Assembly (NCBI GenBank): GCA_015061915.1
Contig: SUVR01000015.1
Location: 1 to 47,644, forward strand
Direction of reading: 5' to 3'
Length of the DNA: 47,644 nucleotides
Source: Lentisphaerota bacterium
GTDB taxonomy: Bacteria; Verrucomicrobiota; Lentisphaeria; Victivallales; UBA1829
Shown here: in pieces, positions 8,670 to 16,842 of the stretch
Layout of the letters: every line of letters starts with the position of its first letter
Position numbering within the stretch: the stretch's first letter is position 1
Notes under the pieces: model-generated
Database searches by the model: none
Told to the model about the DNA's origin: nothing
Seen by the model: only the letters and a program-made list of their open reading frames with translations
Translations under genes and position numbers: made by a program

Positions 8670-10304
8670 TTACTTCTTCGGGATCACGGGCAGGATGATG
8701 CAGCTGGCGGCGCCGGGCTTGTGACAGATGGTCTGTTCCGCCTTGCGGACTTCGCTGCTTTCGGTCAGATGCAGTCCGGTATTGGTATTCCGGTCGAAGG
8801 CGGGGAAGTTGCTGCTGCTGACCTGGATCCGGATACGGTGTCCGGCTTTGAAGGTCCACGCAGTCGCCCAGCAGTCGATGTCGTACGCATACACTTTTCC
8901 GGGCTGGAGCAGTTCCTCATGGTCCAATCCGTTGCGGAAACGTGCGCGAATGATGCCATCGCAAATATTCCGTGAAACGCCGTCTTCCGTCACGTCGCAC
9001 AGTTTAACGGTAAAGTCGGTATCTTTTCCATCGGTAGCGGCGTAGAGGGTGGCGCGCACATTGCCGATGACATCCAGATCCTCTTTCATAGGTTCAGAGG
9101 TATAGACCAGCACATCGGGACGGGCTTCGATCTCCGTCTGGATGCGCTGTCCGGCGGGTACGAAACCGAGATGATTTCCGCCGAGGGTCGGCACGGGATC
9201 TTCCGGATCATAGACAAAGACATCATCTTCTTCATCTGCAAGCGGTTCTGCGCAGTCTATCATTCCATTTCCATGCAGATAGAACGGGGTATAAACAGTC
9301 TCTTTCAGAGGCCATTCGTCGGTCTCCCGCCATTCGTTGCTGCCCATAACAAAATAGCGCATCACGGGCTGATCCGGCAGGGGATCGTTTTCCGGATCCC
9401 GAAGCATATTTTCCATAAACTTCGCCCGTGTCTGAATGATCCCGGCGAGATGCCCTTCCCCGTAGTCCACGTCGTGAGTACGCATATCGTGATCCAGCGG
9501 TTCCATGACACAGCGTGAAAATTCCCGTGCGGCTCTGCTTGCACCGTTTTTCCGGATGGATGAGAACGCGTCCAGCGTATCTTTCAGGAACACATCGAAC
9601 CAACCGCCGGTGATGAATGCAGCAGCGGTCACATTTCCGATCTCCGACTTGGCATCGAAAGGTCCGCGCCAGAAATCGCTGTCGCAGGGATGCGCCATCC
9701 AGTCCCGCCAGATCTTCCACGGTTCCAGACCGGCGGCTTCATCTTTCGTATTCATAGGCAGGTGTTTATGGACTTTTGCCCAATCCACGGGATTGTTATC
9801 GTGCAGATGCCGTTTTCGCATATTGAGAGCCCAGCTGTAGCCCATACTGCCGCAGAACGCACCGCCCCGGCGAAGCGCCAGCGGAAACAGGTTCAGCGGG
9901 GCATTGTGGGGCGTGATCCCTTTCAAAATCTCTTTGCCGTGACGCGCCAGCTGCCACTGGGTATGACCCGGATAGGACTCGCCGTTGGTCACGATATTGC
10001 CATCGCAGAAATCCAGATTCTTCACCCACTCCAGAAAGTCCTCGCCGTCATAACACTCCTGACGGCACGGATCGAACTCCCCTTCCGAAGGTCCGGTTCC
10101 GCGAACGGACTGGCAGAGAACACCAAGCCCCTGCTTGCAGAAACTTGCGCAATAGTCCGAAAAACAGGGGGTATCCGGGTCGTAGGGACTCCGCAGGACG
10201 ATAAGGGGATATTTTCCGAAACGGTCCGGCAGGTACACGGAAGAATAAAGCGTAACGCCGTCACGGGTCTTCATCGGCAGATCATAAATCACAGTTACAG
10301 ACAT
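8670..10304 (-). CDS. CocE/NonD-family alpha/beta hydrolase (peptidase S15-like)
   Basis: A 544-residue protein without signal peptide. The N-terminal alpha/beta-hydrolase domain begins with MKTRDGVTLYSSVYLP and has the nucleophile elbow GESYPG with Ser110, the usual arrangement in X-Pro dipeptidyl-peptidase/cocaine-esterase-like enzymes. GGWFDVFLKDTLDAF supplies the probable Asp and MEPLDHDM the probable His. The C-terminal third (about 370-535, TEIEARPDVLVYTSEP) is the jelly-roll X-Pro_C domain. It probably cleaves an ester or acyl bond in the cytoplasm; substrate unknown. It is a single-gene unit divergent from the SecD-like lipoprotein gene, with the palindromic element after its stop. 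Confidence 0.87.
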   Translation of the reverse strand: MSVTVIYDLPMKTRDGVTLYSSVYLPDRFGKYPLIVLRSPYDPDTPCFSDYCASFCKQGLGVLCQSVRGTGPSEGEFDPCRQECYDGEDFLEWVKNLDFCDGNIVTNGESYPGHTQWQLARHGKEILKGITPHNAPLNLFPLALRRGGAFCGSMGYSWALNMRKRHLHDNNPVDWAKVHKHLPMNTKDEAAGLEPWKIWRDWMAHPCDSDFWRGPFDAKSEIGNVTAAAFITGGWFDVFLKDTLDAFSSIRKNGASRAAREFSRCVMEPLDHDMRTHDVDYGEGHLAGIIQTRAKFMENMLRDPENDPLPDQPVMRYFVMGSNEWRETDEWPLKETVYTPFYLHGNGMIDCAEPLADEEDDVFVYDPEDPVPTLGGNHLGFVPAGQRIQTEIEARPDVLVYTSEPMKEDLDVIGNVRATLYAATDGKDTDFTVKLCDVTEDGVSRNICDGIIRARFRNGLDHEELLQPGKVYAYDIDCWATAWTFKAGHRIRIQVSSSNFPAFDRNTNTGLHLTESSEVRKAEQTICHKPGAASCIILPVIPKK

Positions 10305-10339
10305 AGTCAGATCCTTCTGTTGTTTTCTGGTTCTGTTTT

Positions 10340-10367
10340 AATTTAGCCGGACACGATCAAAAATCAA
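10340..10367 (-). promoter_or_regulatory. Predicted promoter of the CocE-type hydrolase
   Basis: Read leftward, TTGATT (10367-10362) and TAAATT (10345-10340) are 16 bp apart, about 36 bp before the start codon. Next to it lies a perfect A8-C-G-T8-type palindrome near 10369-10388. Confidence 0.5.
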
Positions 10368-10389
10368 TAAAAAAAACGTTTTTTTCTTC

Positions 10390-10417
10390 TTGATTTTTCT
10401 GTGGGAAGGGATACTTT
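10390..10417 (+). promoter_or_regulatory. Predicted promoter of the SecD-like lipoprotein gene
   Basis: TTGATT (10390-10395) and TACTTT (10412-10417) are 16 bp apart. The predicted transcript starts just before the ribosome binding site AGAAAGG of the gene at 10446. Confidence 0.4.
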
Positions 10418-10445
10418 TAGTAAAAAACGAAGAAAGGTATCGACA

Positions 10446-11057
10446 ATGAAAAAAATTTTTCTGCGCCTGGTGCTGCTTCCAGCATTAGCGTTCTGTGCAT
10501 TTTTGTGTCAGTCTTGCAACGGATTCGGTAAAAAAAATGTAAAACCGATGAAACTGGAATTCCGTCTTGCTTATCCGGATTACTGCGGAATGAGCTGCAT
10601 TCTTGTGGATATTGATAATGCTTATGAAGCTCATAACAAGGCAAATCCGGAAAACAAAGTTGCGAAGGATGACTTCTACAAGAATGTTTACCGTCCGGCG
10701 CACCCGGAACTGGCAGAATATGATCTGCTTTACACCATTGACGACGCTGGCAGACGCAACTACGACCTGATCTCCACCAAAGTGGAAATGACCGGAGGTA
10801 TCAAAAAAGCCAGTGTCGATAGGACTTTCTTCGGTCAGCTTGAAATTCAGCTTGAATTCAACAGCGAAGGCGCGAAACAGTTCGGCAAGATCACCACGGA
10901 CAATGTAGGTAAACGCCTCGGGATCGTGCTGGATGGTCAGCTTTATGCCGCTCCGAATCTGAATGAACCCATCCTCGGCGGCAGAGCCCAGATCACCGGT
11001 AATTTTACGGAAGAAGAAGCGGAAGAGCTCGCCGCAGGTCTGACTGCCGGCAAATGA
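10446..11057 (+). CDS. Lipoprotein carrying a partial copy of the SecD periplasmic (P1) domain
   Basis: A 203-residue protein starting at ATG 10446 (MKKIFLRLVLLPALAFCAFL), preceded by AGAAAGG; the earlier in-frame ATG at 10401 lacks a good site. A hydrophobic signal ends in CQSC, a loose lipobox, so it is probably lipid-anchored. The remainder, from KLEFRLAYPDY to the stop, aligns end to end with residues about 200-368 of the SecDF encoded just downstream; roughly two thirds of residues match by eye, and stretches such as LGGRAQITGNF and NYDLISTKVEMTG are identical. It lacks the first half of P1 and every membrane helix, and stops where SecD enters its second helix. DNA identity runs to 30 bases or more. 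It appears to be a duplicated domain given a new signal. Function is unknown; interaction with, or competition against, SecDF is only an inference. Confidence 0.85.
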   Translation: MKKIFLRLVLLPALAFCAFLCQSCNGFGKKNVKPMKLEFRLAYPDYCGMSCILVDIDNAYEAHNKANPENKVAKDDFYKNVYRPAHPELAEYDLLYTIDDAGRRNYDLISTKVEMTGGIKKASVDRTFFGQLEIQLEFNSEGAKQFGKITTDNVGKRLGIVLDGQLYAAPNLNEPILGGRAQITGNFTEEEAEELAAGLTAGK

Positions 11058-11140
11058 TTCATTCCGTCATAAACATTGACTCATTCTGTTATCGAAAGGC
11101 GGGAGGGGCTTCTTTTTTTAAAGAAAAAGTGTTTCTGCAC

Positions 11141-11168
11141 TTGTTATCGGGGATTTTGGGTGTATATT
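11141..11168 (+). promoter_or_regulatory. Predicted promoter of yajC-secDF
   Basis: TTGTTA (11141-11146) and TATATT (11163-11168) are 16 bp apart, with TGTATATT matching other likely promoters in the window. The leader to yajC would be about 60 nt. Position 11058-11140 shows no terminator, so read-through from the lipoprotein gene is possible. Confidence 0.45.
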
Positions 11169-11236
11169 GTGCAGTTACCGTTTTTGACGTATATTAAACT
11201 AAATATAAAAGAAACACAAGTTAAGGAGAAAAGAAG

Positions 11237-11680
11237 ATGAGCGCAAGTTTTACTCTCTTTGTCGCTGATGCCGCACAGGCACCTGCAACCGCAACCCAGA
11301 ATGTCGCCGCCGCTGCTGCTGAAGTCAAAGCCCAGGCGACCACAGAACAGCCTGCCAATCCGGAAGCTGCCGCACAGGAAGAACCCGGTTTCTTCAGCGG
11401 TGTCATGGGTATGCTGCCGATGATCCTGATCATCGTTGTGATGTTCTACCTGATGTACCGCGGTCAGAAGAAAGAACAGAAGCGCCGTCAGGAAATGATC
11501 ACCGCCATCAAGAAAGGCGATAAAGTTGTGACCATCGGCGGTATCCACGGCACGATCTTTGAAGTGAAGGAAGACATTTTTGTGATCACGATCGCCCCCA
11601 ACACGAACATTGAAATCGGCAAGGCGGCAATCGGCTCCATCGTTCCCGCAACCACCACCATTGAGGCTGCCCAGAAATGA
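11237..11680 (+). CDS. yajC: Preprotein translocase accessory subunit YajC
   Basis: A 147-residue inner-membrane protein. An Ala/Gln-rich N-terminal segment (1-50) is followed by one membrane helix (about 56-76, MLPMILIIVVMFYLMYRGQ) and the cytoplasmic YajC domain (77-135) with KKEQKRRQEMI and the conserved GDKVVTIGGIHGTI. YajC is usually about 110 residues; the extra length is in the N-terminal extension. It associates with SecDF and the SecYEG holo-translocon. The ATG at 11237 has AAGGAGAA upstream. Its stop overlaps the start of secDF by four bases (ATGA), indicating translational coupling. Confidence 0.95.
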   Translation: MSASFTLFVADAAQAPATATQNVAAAAAEVKAQATTEQPANPEAAAQEEPGFFSGVMGMLPMILIIVVMFYLMYRGQKKEQKRRQEMITAIKKGDKVVTIGGIHGTIFEVKEDIFVITIAPNTNIEIGKAAIGSIVPATTTIEAAQK

Positions 11681-14295
11681 AAACTCCCTTCCTCCTCCGT
11701 TCTCTCTTCGCCGTAGCGGTGGTGGCGGTCTTTGTCTGGAGTATGTTCCCCATGACCCAGACAGACTTTTACGACACCTTCCGCTCCATCTCCAAGGATG
11801 CAGATGATCCGGAACTTGTTGCCCTGATCGATGATGCAAAGGAAAAGCAGAAAGCCGACATCAAGGAATATCCGTACCCCTCCAAGGCGATCGATGCAGC
11901 CGCTAACGACAAGGGCGGCGTGGAACTCAAGAAGTTCCTGCCGGAAAATGTGCTCAAGAACAGCAAGATCAAAACCAATGCCGACGTGATCTCCATGATC
12001 CGTAAGCGTTCCGCCGGTGCTATGCATTTGGGGATCGACCTGAACGGCGGTGCGGAATTTATGCTGGAGCTGACCCCGGTCGGCGAAGATGCGGAAAAAG
12101 ATTTTGAAAAGTTCCGTGACAACGCCATCGAAACGATCCGGAAACGTCTGGAAGCCCAGAACTATCTGGAATGTGAAATCGCACCCGCCGGCGGCAAGCT
12201 GATCTCCGTCCGCGTCCCAACCATCAGCGATGATGAAAAGGCGAAACTGGAACAGCTGATCCTCCGCAGTGCCAAACTGGAATTCCGTCTTGCCTATCCC
12301 GATTACAACGAGCTGGGCAGAATCCTCAACGATATTGATGTGGCGCACGAAGCGTACAATGCGGAAAATCCGGGCAAACTGCTGACCAAAGAGAAATTCT
12401 ACGCAGAAGTTTACCGTCCCGCCCACGCCAATCTGGCAGACTACGATCTGCTTTATACGCTGGAAGACAACGGCAAGCGCAACTACGATCTGATCTCCAC
12501 CAAGGTGGAAATGACCGGCAGCGGCGTGAAGAATGCCATGGTCGGTTACACGCAGTTCGGTCAGCGCGAAATCCAGCTTGAATTCAACGGAGAAGGTGCA
12601 AACCAGTTCGGCAAGATCACCACAGCCAATGTGGGCAAACGCCTCGGTATTGTGCTGGACGGGCAGCTTTACTCCGCTCCGAACCTGAACGAACCGATCC
12701 TCGGCGGCAGAGCCCAGATCACCGGTAACTTCTCCGAAGATGAAGCCAAAGGCGTTGCCGATGCTCTTGTCAGCGGCTCCATGCCTTTTGACATCACCGT
12801 GGTCTCCCGCGCGGACATCGACCCGACGGTTGGTTCCGACACCATCCAGAAGAGTATCTGGTCCGGCATCATCGGTACGATCCTCGTGATGATCTTCATG
12901 ATCATCTACTACCGTCTTGCCGGTGTGATCGCCAATATCTCTCTGGTGGTCAACGCGTTTGTCATGCTGGGCGCCATTGCCGCCTTTGACGTGACCCTGA
13001 CTCTGCCGGGTATTGCCGGTATTGTTCTGACCATCGGTATGGCAGTTGATGCCAACGTTCTGATCTACGAACGAATCCGCGAAGAACTGAACAACGGCAA
13101 GTCTCTTGCCAATGCAGTGAACATCGGTTTCAGCAACGCGTTCTCCGCAATTTTCGACTCCAACATGACAACGCTCTTTGTTGCCCTCATCCTGTTCTGG
13201 CAGGGTTCCGGCGCCATCAAGAGTTTTGCCATTACGCTGGCGATCGGTATTTTCACCACGCTGTTCACCGCAGTGTTCCTGACCCGCCTGCTCTTTGACC
13301 TGATGCTCAAGATCTGCGGCAACCGCCTCAAGACTCTTTCCATGATGCAGTTCTGCAAAAATCCGAAGATCAACTTCCTGAGCCTCAAGAAATACACGAT
13401 CCTGCTTTCTGCGGTTCTGGTCATCGGTTCTCTGATTCTGATCGGCGTCAAAAACAAAGACATCCTCGGTATCGACTTCACCGGTGGTTCGCAGCTGCTT
13501 GTTTCTTACGAAGCAAAGACTGAAAATGCCCAGCGGATCGAAGTTGCAAAGATCGAACAGTATCTCAAAGAGAACGGCTACAACGCACGTGCCAGTTACA
13601 AAACGACCGAAGAAGGAACGGAACAGTTGGAGATCGTGCTGCGCGGCGAAGTGGACAAGGATACCGGCGCCAAGATCATTGAAGATATGGACAAGGCATA
13701 CCCGGATGTGAAGTTTGACATCAAAGCCCAGAACGAACTCGGTGCCCTGATCGGTGCAGAATTCACCAAGTCCGCGATCATCGCACTGGTGCTGGCAATG
13801 ATCGGCATGATCATCTATATGATCATCCGCTTCCAGTTCTCCTACTCCATTGCAGCAAACGTGGCTCTGATCCACGACGTGATCATTTCTCTGGGCATCT
13901 ACCTGGCGTTCGGCGGACAGCTCACGCTGCAGGTCGTTGCCAGCTTGCTGACCCTGATCGGTTACTCGGTCAACGACACGATCGTGACCTTTGACCGTCA
14001 GCGTGAAAACCTGACTCTCATGCGCGGTGCGTCCTACAAGGATATCGTGAACACCAGTATCAACCAGACGCTGGGCAGAACGATCCTGACCTCCACCTCC
14101 GTGCTGCTGATCCTCATTGCCCAGCTCATCTGGGGCGGGGACGGGATCAAGGACTTCATCAGCGTGATGCTTATCGGCTGTATTGTGGGCTGCTACTCCT
14201 CCATCTTCATCTCCCCGACCATCACCGCTTACTGGCACAAGCGTGAGCGGAATGTTTCGGAAGCAGATCAGACGGCGGAAAACACCAACAACTGA
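11677..14295 (+). CDS. secDF: Fused protein translocase subunit SecDF
   Basis: An 872-residue fusion of SecD and SecF, proton-driven inner-membrane factors that assist release of exported proteins. The first helix is at about 5-23, followed by the large periplasmic P1 domain (about 25-370), which includes the block copied in the upstream lipoprotein, ending with LGGRAQITGNF. Membrane helices follow, with the SecD signature GMAVDANVLIYERIREE (Asp about 458, in proton transfer). SecF begins near residue 556 (MMQFCKNPKINFLSLKKY), carries a smaller periplasmic domain with IDFTGGSQLLVSY, and the motif YSVNDTIVTFDRQRE. SecDF fusion is known in several phyla. The gene starts on the yajC stop codon and ends before a clear terminator. 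Confidence 0.95.
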   Translation: MKTPFLLRSLFAVAVVAVFVWSMFPMTQTDFYDTFRSISKDADDPELVALIDDAKEKQKADIKEYPYPSKAIDAAANDKGGVELKKFLPENVLKNSKIKTNADVISMIRKRSAGAMHLGIDLNGGAEFMLELTPVGEDAEKDFEKFRDNAIETIRKRLEAQNYLECEIAPAGGKLISVRVPTISDDEKAKLEQLILRSAKLEFRLAYPDYNELGRILNDIDVAHEAYNAENPGKLLTKEKFYAEVYRPAHANLADYDLLYTLEDNGKRNYDLISTKVEMTGSGVKNAMVGYTQFGQREIQLEFNGEGANQFGKITTANVGKRLGIVLDGQLYSAPNLNEPILGGRAQITGNFSEDEAKGVADALVSGSMPFDITVVSRADIDPTVGSDTIQKSIWSGIIGTILVMIFMIIYYRLAGVIANISLVVNAFVMLGAIAAFDVTLTLPGIAGIVLTIGMAVDANVLIYERIREELNNGKSLANAVNIGFSNAFSAIFDSNMTTLFVALILFWQGSGAIKSFAITLAIGIFTTLFTAVFLTRLLFDLMLKICGNRLKTLSMMQFCKNPKINFLSLKKYTILLSAVLVIGSLILIGVKNKDILGIDFTGGSQLLVSYEAKTENAQRIEVAKIEQYLKENGYNARASYKTTEEGTEQLEIVLRGEVDKDTGAKIIEDMDKAYPDVKFDIKAQNELGALIGAEFTKSAIIALVLAMIGMIIYMIIRFQFSYSIAANVALIHDVIISLGIYLAFGGQLTLQVVASLLTLIGYSVNDTIVTFDRQRENLTLMRGASYKDIVNTSINQTLGRTILTSTSVLLILIAQLIWGGDGIKDFISVMLIGCIVGCYSSIFISPTITAYWHKRERNVSEADQTAENTNN

Positions 14296-14324
14296 ACGGC
14301 AAAACGCAGTTAAAAAACGACCTC

Positions 14325-14354
14325 AAGACGGCAGATTTTTCTGCCGTCTTTTTT
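14325..14354 (+). terminator. Rho-independent terminator after secDF
   Basis: AAGACGGCAG (14325-14334) pairs with CTGCCGTCTT (14341-14350) around ATTTTT and is followed by a T run. It separates secDF from the phosphatase gene that starts 20 bp later. Confidence 0.9.
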
Positions 14355-14374
14355 AACATACAGGATAAAATAAT

Positions 14375-15028
14375 ATGCCGTCGAACGACATCTGTGAAAT
14401 TGTGGTGGTCCGGCACGGGCAGACCCTCGCCAACCGGACCGGTGTTCTGCAGGGACAGTACGACACCCCGCTGGACGAGGTGGGCTTTGCCCAGGCGGAA
14501 GCAATCGCCGAACGCCTGAAAAATGAACATTTTGATGCGGTGTACTCCAGTGATCTGGGCCGCGCTATGGATACCGCCAATACGATCGTGAAATATCACC
14601 CGGATCTGACCGTGATCCCGTCGGAAGGGCTGCGGGAATGGAATCTGGGCGACCTGCAGGGAAAAGAGTACAAGGACCTGCTGCTGCAGTATCCGGCGAT
14701 CATGGACGCCTTCAAAAGCGAAGGGGAAGTACCGCCCATCCCGAACGGGGAAAGTCTGGAAGACTTCCAGAACCGGGTCTCCGGTTTTATGGATCGGATC
14801 GCTGCAGAAAATATCGGAAAACGGCTGCTGTTTGTCAGCCACGGCGGTGCGACCCAGCGGATGTTCACCCATGTGACCGGACCGCTGAAACCGGGCAATA
14901 TCCGTCCCCTCTGTGCCAATGCCAGTCTCTCTGTCTTCCAGCGCAGACCGGCAGGTTGGCAGCTGGTGGCATGGAATGATATTTCACACCTTGCCCACAT
15001 CAAAATGCACGACACCCTGACCTTCTGA
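14375..15028 (+). CDS. Histidine phosphatase family protein (phosphoglycerate mutase-like)
   Basis: A 217-residue cytoplasmic protein of the branch-1 histidine phosphatase superfamily. The phosphoacceptor motif is RHGQT with His14, Glu acid candidates lie in GLREWNLGDLQGK, and the second catalytic His is in VSHGGA (His156). Length and the GxxQGxxDTPLxxxG pattern fit the GpmB/CobC/PhoE-like group of broad phosphatases rather than true cofactor-dependent mutases (about 250 residues). Substrate cannot be assigned from sequence. It follows the secDF terminator, so it probably has its own promoter in the short gap or relies on read-through. Confidence 0.88.
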   Translation: MPSNDICEIVVVRHGQTLANRTGVLQGQYDTPLDEVGFAQAEAIAERLKNEHFDAVYSSDLGRAMDTANTIVKYHPDLTVIPSEGLREWNLGDLQGKEYKDLLLQYPAIMDAFKSEGEVPPIPNGESLEDFQNRVSGFMDRIAAENIGKRLLFVSHGGATQRMFTHVTGPLKPGNIRPLCANASLSVFQRRPAGWQLVAWNDISHLAHIKMHDTLTF

Positions 15029-15071
15029 ACAGCCGGGGCAAGATCCGCTGCTGTATTTTCTGTTTTTACGC

Positions 15072-15101
15072 TTGCACTTTTCGCAAAGAACGGTATATTA
15101 T
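15072..15101 (+). promoter_or_regulatory. Predicted promoter of the XRE-cupin regulator
   Basis: TTGCAC (15072-15077) is followed by GGTATATTATA; TATATT (15094-15099) gives a 16-bp spacer, TATTAT (15096-15101) an 18-bp one. The leader would be about 28 nt, ending with the ribosome binding site AAGGAG. Confidence 0.6.
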
Positions 15102-15134
15102 ACGCAGATGTAAGCACAAATAAGGAGTATAAAA

Positions 15135-15716
15135 ATGAATCTTCTGGAACTTTCTCAGGCGATCCGGCGTGTTCGCCTTTCACAAGGGATGACGGTGGAA
15201 CAGCTGGCGAAAAAGAGCGGTTTCAGCAAGGGCTTTATCTCACAGGTGGAGAACTTCCGCCAAACGCCCTCCCTGAAGGCTCTGATTCGTATTTCGGAAG
15301 CTCTGGGTATGCCGATGAGTTCCCTTTTTTCGGAGAACGGTCCGGCAGTTCCGGAGTTTTCGTTCGGTCGTCTGGATGAAGGGGAAGAACTGCTGCGCAA
15401 CGATGGCGAACAGCACGGGATCCGCTATCTGGCGCTGGCATATCAGCAGATCGGCAGAAAAATGGACCCGTTCATTATCGAATACACGCCGGGTACGCCC
15501 CGCGATTTCATGTTCCACGAAACGGAGGAATTTTTCGTGCTGCTGGAAGGGGAACTGAACTATTATCTTTACGACAATAACGGATTACACCGGATGAAAG
15601 CCGGCGACACCCTGTATATGAAGGCGAATATCCCTCACCGGGTGGAACTGCCGGAGAACTGCACCTACGCCAAAGGGTTCGTAATCTATACCGACCCGGT
15701 TCTGGATGTGCATTGA
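15135..15716 (+). CDS. XRE-family regulator with C-terminal cupin domain
   Basis: A 193-residue regulator with an N-terminal helix-turn-helix of the XRE/Cro type (about 9-63; GMTVEQLAKKSGFSKGFISQ) and a C-terminal cupin (about 110-185; EEFFVLLEGELNYYL, GDTLYMKANIPHRVE). This architecture is common in regulators that sense small metabolites such as polyamines or sulfur compounds through the cupin. It has its own good promoter and ribosome binding site. The stop lies 8 bp from the convergent LacI-type gene. No target can be named; a neighbouring gene or itself is possible. Confidence 0.88.
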   Translation: MNLLELSQAIRRVRLSQGMTVEQLAKKSGFSKGFISQVENFRQTPSLKALIRISEALGMPMSSLFSENGPAVPEFSFGRLDEGEELLRNDGEQHGIRYLALAYQQIGRKMDPFIIEYTPGTPRDFMFHETEEFFVLLEGELNYYLYDNNGLHRMKAGDTLYMKANIPHRVELPENCTYAKGFVIYTDPVLDVH

Positions 15717-15724
15717 TCTCTTTT

Positions 15725-16663
15725 TCAGACGCTTTCCCGCTCGATCAACACATAGGGAAGGACCGTTTTCCGTTTCACCGGCTCCCCGTTGATCCGGCTT
15801 TCGATCACATCTGCCACGGCGCTTGCCAGCTCCGTATAATCGGGGCTGATGGTGGTCTGGGGCGGAATGCCGTACCGGGAGAAAAATGTCTGTTCGGAAG
15901 CAATCAGCGCCACATCTTCCGGGATCTGTTTTCCGAAAAGGGAAAGGGCATACGCCGCTAAAATCCCGCCGCTGCCGCCGGGACAGAACAACGCATCGAT
16001 TTTTCTGCGCAGAAGTTTGCCGATGATCTCCAGATATTCCTGATCGTCACCGAAGTGGATCATCTCCGGCAGATTCTTCTTTTTCATATACTTACGGATC
16101 GCCTCCGCCCGCAAGTCCGCATTGCTGGTGCCGGGCTTGCCGTGGATGATACAGCCGATCCGCTTTCTGCCGGATGCCGTCAGTTTATCCAGCGCCAGCT
16201 CCACACCCATCGCCACATCGGGTCGAACCACATACACATCCGGCGAGTGGGTTTCCATATCCCGGTCGATCATGATCAGCGGCACATTCTGTTCGTTGGA
16301 CCAGTTCCGGAAATCCTCCGGCTCGGCACCGATGGCGGCGGCGGCGCAGAACTGCATACTTGCCAGCCGTTCCAGATTATCGTGAGGCAGGATCTCCAAA
16401 CGGAATCCCCGTTTCGGCAGTTCCCCGGTCAGCGCCATCAGGATCATTTCCACACAGCATTGAGGCGGGTACATACTGCTGTACGGCGTAATGATCACCA
16501 CATTGCGCTGCTTGGCGGTCAGGCGGGGATGATAAGCGTGTTCCCGGGCAATCGCCAGCACTTTCTCCCGGACCTCGTCACTGATGCTGGCATGGTGATT
16601 GAACACACGGGATACGGTCGACGGGGAAACACCCGCCAGTTTTGCGATCTCACCGATTTTCAT
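15725..16663 (-). CDS. LacI-family transcriptional regulator
   Basis: A 312-residue regulator starting with ATG at 16663 (MKIGEIAKLAGVSPSTVSRV), chosen because AGGAGCAGC lies upstream and the helix-turn-helix begins at residue 4; an upstream in-frame ATG would add 18 unconserved residues. The DNA-binding domain (1-55) is followed by a periplasmic-binding-protein-like sensor (about 60-312, VVIITPYSS, DRDMETHSPDVYVV). It is divergent from the dehydrogenase operon at 16843, separated by 179 bp that hold three spaced TGCAA-type repeats, so it probably represses that operon until a sugar or its catabolite binds. Confidence 0.9.
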   Translation of the reverse strand: MKIGEIAKLAGVSPSTVSRVFNHHASISDEVREKVLAIAREHAYHPRLTAKQRNVVIITPYSSMYPPQCCVEMILMALTGELPKRGFRLEILPHDNLERLASMQFCAAAAIGAEPEDFRNWSNEQNVPLIMIDRDMETHSPDVYVVRPDVAMGVELALDKLTASGRKRIGCIIHGKPGTSNADLRAEAIRKYMKKKNLPEMIHFGDDQEYLEIIGKLLRRKIDALFCPGGSGGILAAYALSLFGKQIPEDVALIASEQTFFSRYGIPPQTTISPDYTELASAVADVIESRINGEPVKRKTVLPYVLIERESV

Positions 16664-16691
16664 TGTTTGCTGCTCCTGTTTCACAATTTCA

Positions 16692-16748
16692 TGCAATATT
16701 TTCAATATATCCTGCAATTTTCTGAAATCAAGTGCAAATTTTCACAAT
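16692..16748. promoter_or_regulatory. Three spaced TGCAA repeats in the divergent control region
   Basis: TGCAATATTTTC (16692), TGCAATTTTC (16713) and TGCAAATTTTC (16733) recur in the same orientation 21 and 20 bp apart. The stretch between the LacI gene and the dehydrogenase operon also holds TTTCACAATT and TTTCACAATC. They may be binding sites of the LacI protein or another factor, but LacI operators are normally inverted repeats, so the assignment is open. Confidence 0.35.
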
Positions 16749-16842
16749 CTTTTTCTGTTTTTTCATAAAATCCGGTTGTTTCCCTGTTTTTTGGCTGTAT
16801 GTTTTTCTATGGAACAGAAAAATCAGACACAGGAGATCAGAC

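Noticed and set aside
10401-10445. Longer N-terminus for the SecD-like lipoprotein from ATG 10401
   Set aside because: It would add 15 polar residues before the signal peptide and overlaps the predicted promoter; the ATG at 10446 has the better ribosome site.
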